Assembly: GCF_004570975.1 (NCBI RefSeq)
Contig: NZ_SPPC01000006.1
Span: 202,579-266,578, forward strand
Source of the DNA: Barnesiella sp. WM24
GTDB lineage: Bacteria; Bacteroidota; Bacteroidia; Bacteroidales; Muribaculaceae
Length of the DNA stretch: 64,000 nt
Direction of reading: 5' to 3'
Shown: piece by piece, positions 62,753 to 64,000 of the stretch
Position numbering within the stretch: the first letter of the stretch is position 1
How the letters are laid out: every line of letters begins with the position of its first letter
Notes under the pieces: model-generated
The model's database searches: none
What the model was told of the DNA's origin: nothing
The model's input: the letters and a program-made list of their open reading frames with translations, nothing else
Made by a program: the position numbers and the translations under genes

Positions 62753-63820
62753 ATGCGTAAATTGCTTTTTATGCCGCTCTTGATGGCGGTTTTGGCGCTG
62801 TCGGCTGTTGCCGGTGGAGCGGAAGAGAAAAAATATCTCGTTGCAGGGGTGGCGTTTTATAACCTGGAAAATCTGTTTGACACCATTAACGACAATGGTA
62901 AGTTTGACTACGAGTTTTCTCCTGAGGGCCCGCGTCAGTGGACTTCGGAACGTTACAACAAAAAACTGCGCAATCTTGCCAGGGCGATTACTTCGCTGCC
63001 TACATCCGAGACACCGCTCGGTCCTGCTGTCATCGGCATCGCCGAGGTGGAGAACCGTGGTGTCGTGGAAGATCTTGTAAAGGCTGTCGACTCTACCCTT
63101 GTCGCTCAGGGGAAGGACCCGTGGCGACTGCAGTTTGTTCATCACGACTCTCCCGACAGGCGGGGTATAGATGTGGGTCTGCTTTATAATCCTATATATT
63201 TCGCTGTGGAGAGTGTGGAGAATCATCGTCTTGTCATCCCCGACGAGCCTGACTTCTTGACGCGCGACCAGATGTGTGTATCCGGCTCTTTGCTTGATGT
63301 CCCCGTCAGCTTTATCGTTAACCACTGGCCTTCGCGTCTCGGCGGAGAGGCGCAGTCAAGTCCTATGCGTGAGGCTGCGGCGCGTCTTTCACGTGAGATT
63401 GCCGACTCGTTGTGGCGTGTAAATCCGGCTCAGGGCATTATCATGATGGGCGACCTTAACGATGATCCGTTCAATAAATCCTGTGCCAAGGTGTTTGGTG
63501 CGGTGCGTGAGCGTGAGGATGTCGCGGCTCACGGGTTCTTTAATCCGTTCTGGAATATATTGGATCATGGAGTGGGCACTCTCTGCTATAACGGCGTGTG
63601 GAATCTTTTTGACCAGATAATCGTGTCGGGCAATCTTGTTGACGGGTCTATTCCGGGTTTGACTTACTGGAAGTGTACCGTGTTCAATAAACCTTTTTTG
63701 CGCACAAAAAGTGGGAAATTTAAAAATTATCCTCACCGCACATTCTCGGGAGGCCGCTTTTTGAATGGCTATTCCGACCATTTTCCTACAGAAATCTTCT
63801 TGCTTCGCGAAGTGGAATAA
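62753..63820 (+). CDS. Secreted endonuclease/exonuclease/phosphatase-family protein
   Basis: A 355-residue exported protein (signal peptide MRKLLFMPLLMAVLALSAVAGG) of the DNase I-like EEP superfamily. Catalytic motifs in order: FYNLENLFD (metal-site Asn), IGIAEVENRG (metal-binding Glu), DRRGIDVGLLYNP, VNHWPSRLGG, MMGDLNDDPF (catalytic Asp and Asn), DQIIVSG, and the final GYSDHFPTEI (catalytic Asp-His). All residues of an active enzyme appear intact. Bacteroidetes homologues act on nucleic acids or phosphoesters in the periplasm or outside the cell; the substrate is unknown. It stands alone. Confidence 0.9.
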   Translation: MRKLLFMPLLMAVLALSAVAGGAEEKKYLVAGVAFYNLENLFDTINDNGKFDYEFSPEGPRQWTSERYNKKLRNLARAITSLPTSETPLGPAVIGIAEVENRGVVEDLVKAVDSTLVAQGKDPWRLQFVHHDSPDRRGIDVGLLYNPIYFAVESVENHRLVIPDEPDFLTRDQMCVSGSLLDVPVSFIVNHWPSRLGGEAQSSPMREAAARLSREIADSLWRVNPAQGIIMMGDLNDDPFNKSCAKVFGAVREREDVAAHGFFNPFWNILDHGVGTLCYNGVWNLFDQIIVSGNLVDGSIPGLTYWKCTVFNKPFLRTKSGKFKNYPHRTFSGGRFLNGYSDHFPTEIFLLREVE

Positions 63821-63977
63821 AATTTTTTTCGTCGGGGAAGATATTTTTTTTGATGGATGAGGCGCGGTTTCTCGGAGTGGCGGCATTGTTTTTCTGCCGG
63901 TCTTTTTCTCTTATATTATATAATAATGTGGGAATGTCGGGGCGGTGAAAAATTTTTAGAAAAAAGTTGCGAAAATA

Positions 63978-64000
63978 TTTGGAGGTTATGCAGAAAGTGT
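63978..64000 (+). promoter_or_regulatory. Probable -33 half of a promoter cut by the window end
   Basis: TTTG at 63978-63981 is followed by exactly 19 nt to the window end. In Bacteroidetes the TAnnTTTG box would then begin at 64001. The A-rich run upstream (63947-63977) resembles an UP-type element of strong promoters. No gene is visible between 63821 and here. This is a prediction about sequence I cannot see. Confidence 0.4.

Overview
The window is bacterial and almost certainly from the order Bacteroidales. A Muribaculaceae-like gut organism is my best guess, inferred from gene content and style rather than from any search. The supports are the fused SecDF, the BACON-type lipoprotein, secreted proteins ending in Bacteroidetes sorting-like tails, the Zn-cysteine-free sirtuin, the long-insert signal peptidase I and MraY, and repeated promoters of the form TTTG/TTG-N18-22-TAnnTTTG. 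Most genes lie on the minus strand in tightly packed operons with 1-4 nt overlaps.

Layout: 1-2870 holds housekeeping genes (mgtE partial, rsmA, bcp, frr, pyrH). 2936-3688 is a TPR protein. 3761-4845 is a non-coding tandem array of hairpin elements. 5007-7892 is secDF. 8055-12343 is a small accessory block: a PCMD-like secreted protein, a methyltransferase, a sorting-tail protein broken at an 8-G tract, and a polysaccharide deacetylase. 12372-15207 is dapB-lepB-wbqC. 16086-31196 is a complete division and cell wall (dcw) cluster, rsmH-ftsL-ftsI-murE-mraY-murD-ftsW-murG-murC-ftsQ-ftsA-ftsZ, with no mraZ. 31394-37400 holds a sirtuin, a secreted protein, and the set manC, thioesterase, HAD phosphatase and histidine kinase. 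37600-37822 looks like a rod-shaped non-coding RNA resembling 6S RNA. 37871-41371 is a very large BspA-type leucine-rich-repeat protein. 41796-43415 is an ABC-F ATPase.

43455-52292 is the most unusual region: eight minus-strand envelope genes in a row. In transcription order these are two LPP20-like proteins, a BACON/LamG lipoprotein, a transglutaminase-like protein, a CHASE2 protein without an output domain, a FecR-like protein and two membrane proteins of unknown function. Immediately upstream is a 212-bp segment bounded by 17-bp inverted repeats. It carries a good promoter that currently points away from the operon, which is what an invertible ON/OFF promoter in the OFF state would look like. 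I consider this the best candidate for an undescribed system here.

52561-62597 returns to core functions: M15 peptidase, then rimP-nusA-infB-folK, rbfA with a LolC/E-like permease, and aroQ-pyk-O-methyltransferase. 62753-63820 is a secreted EEP-family phosphodiesterase. The window ends inside what appears to be another strong promoter.
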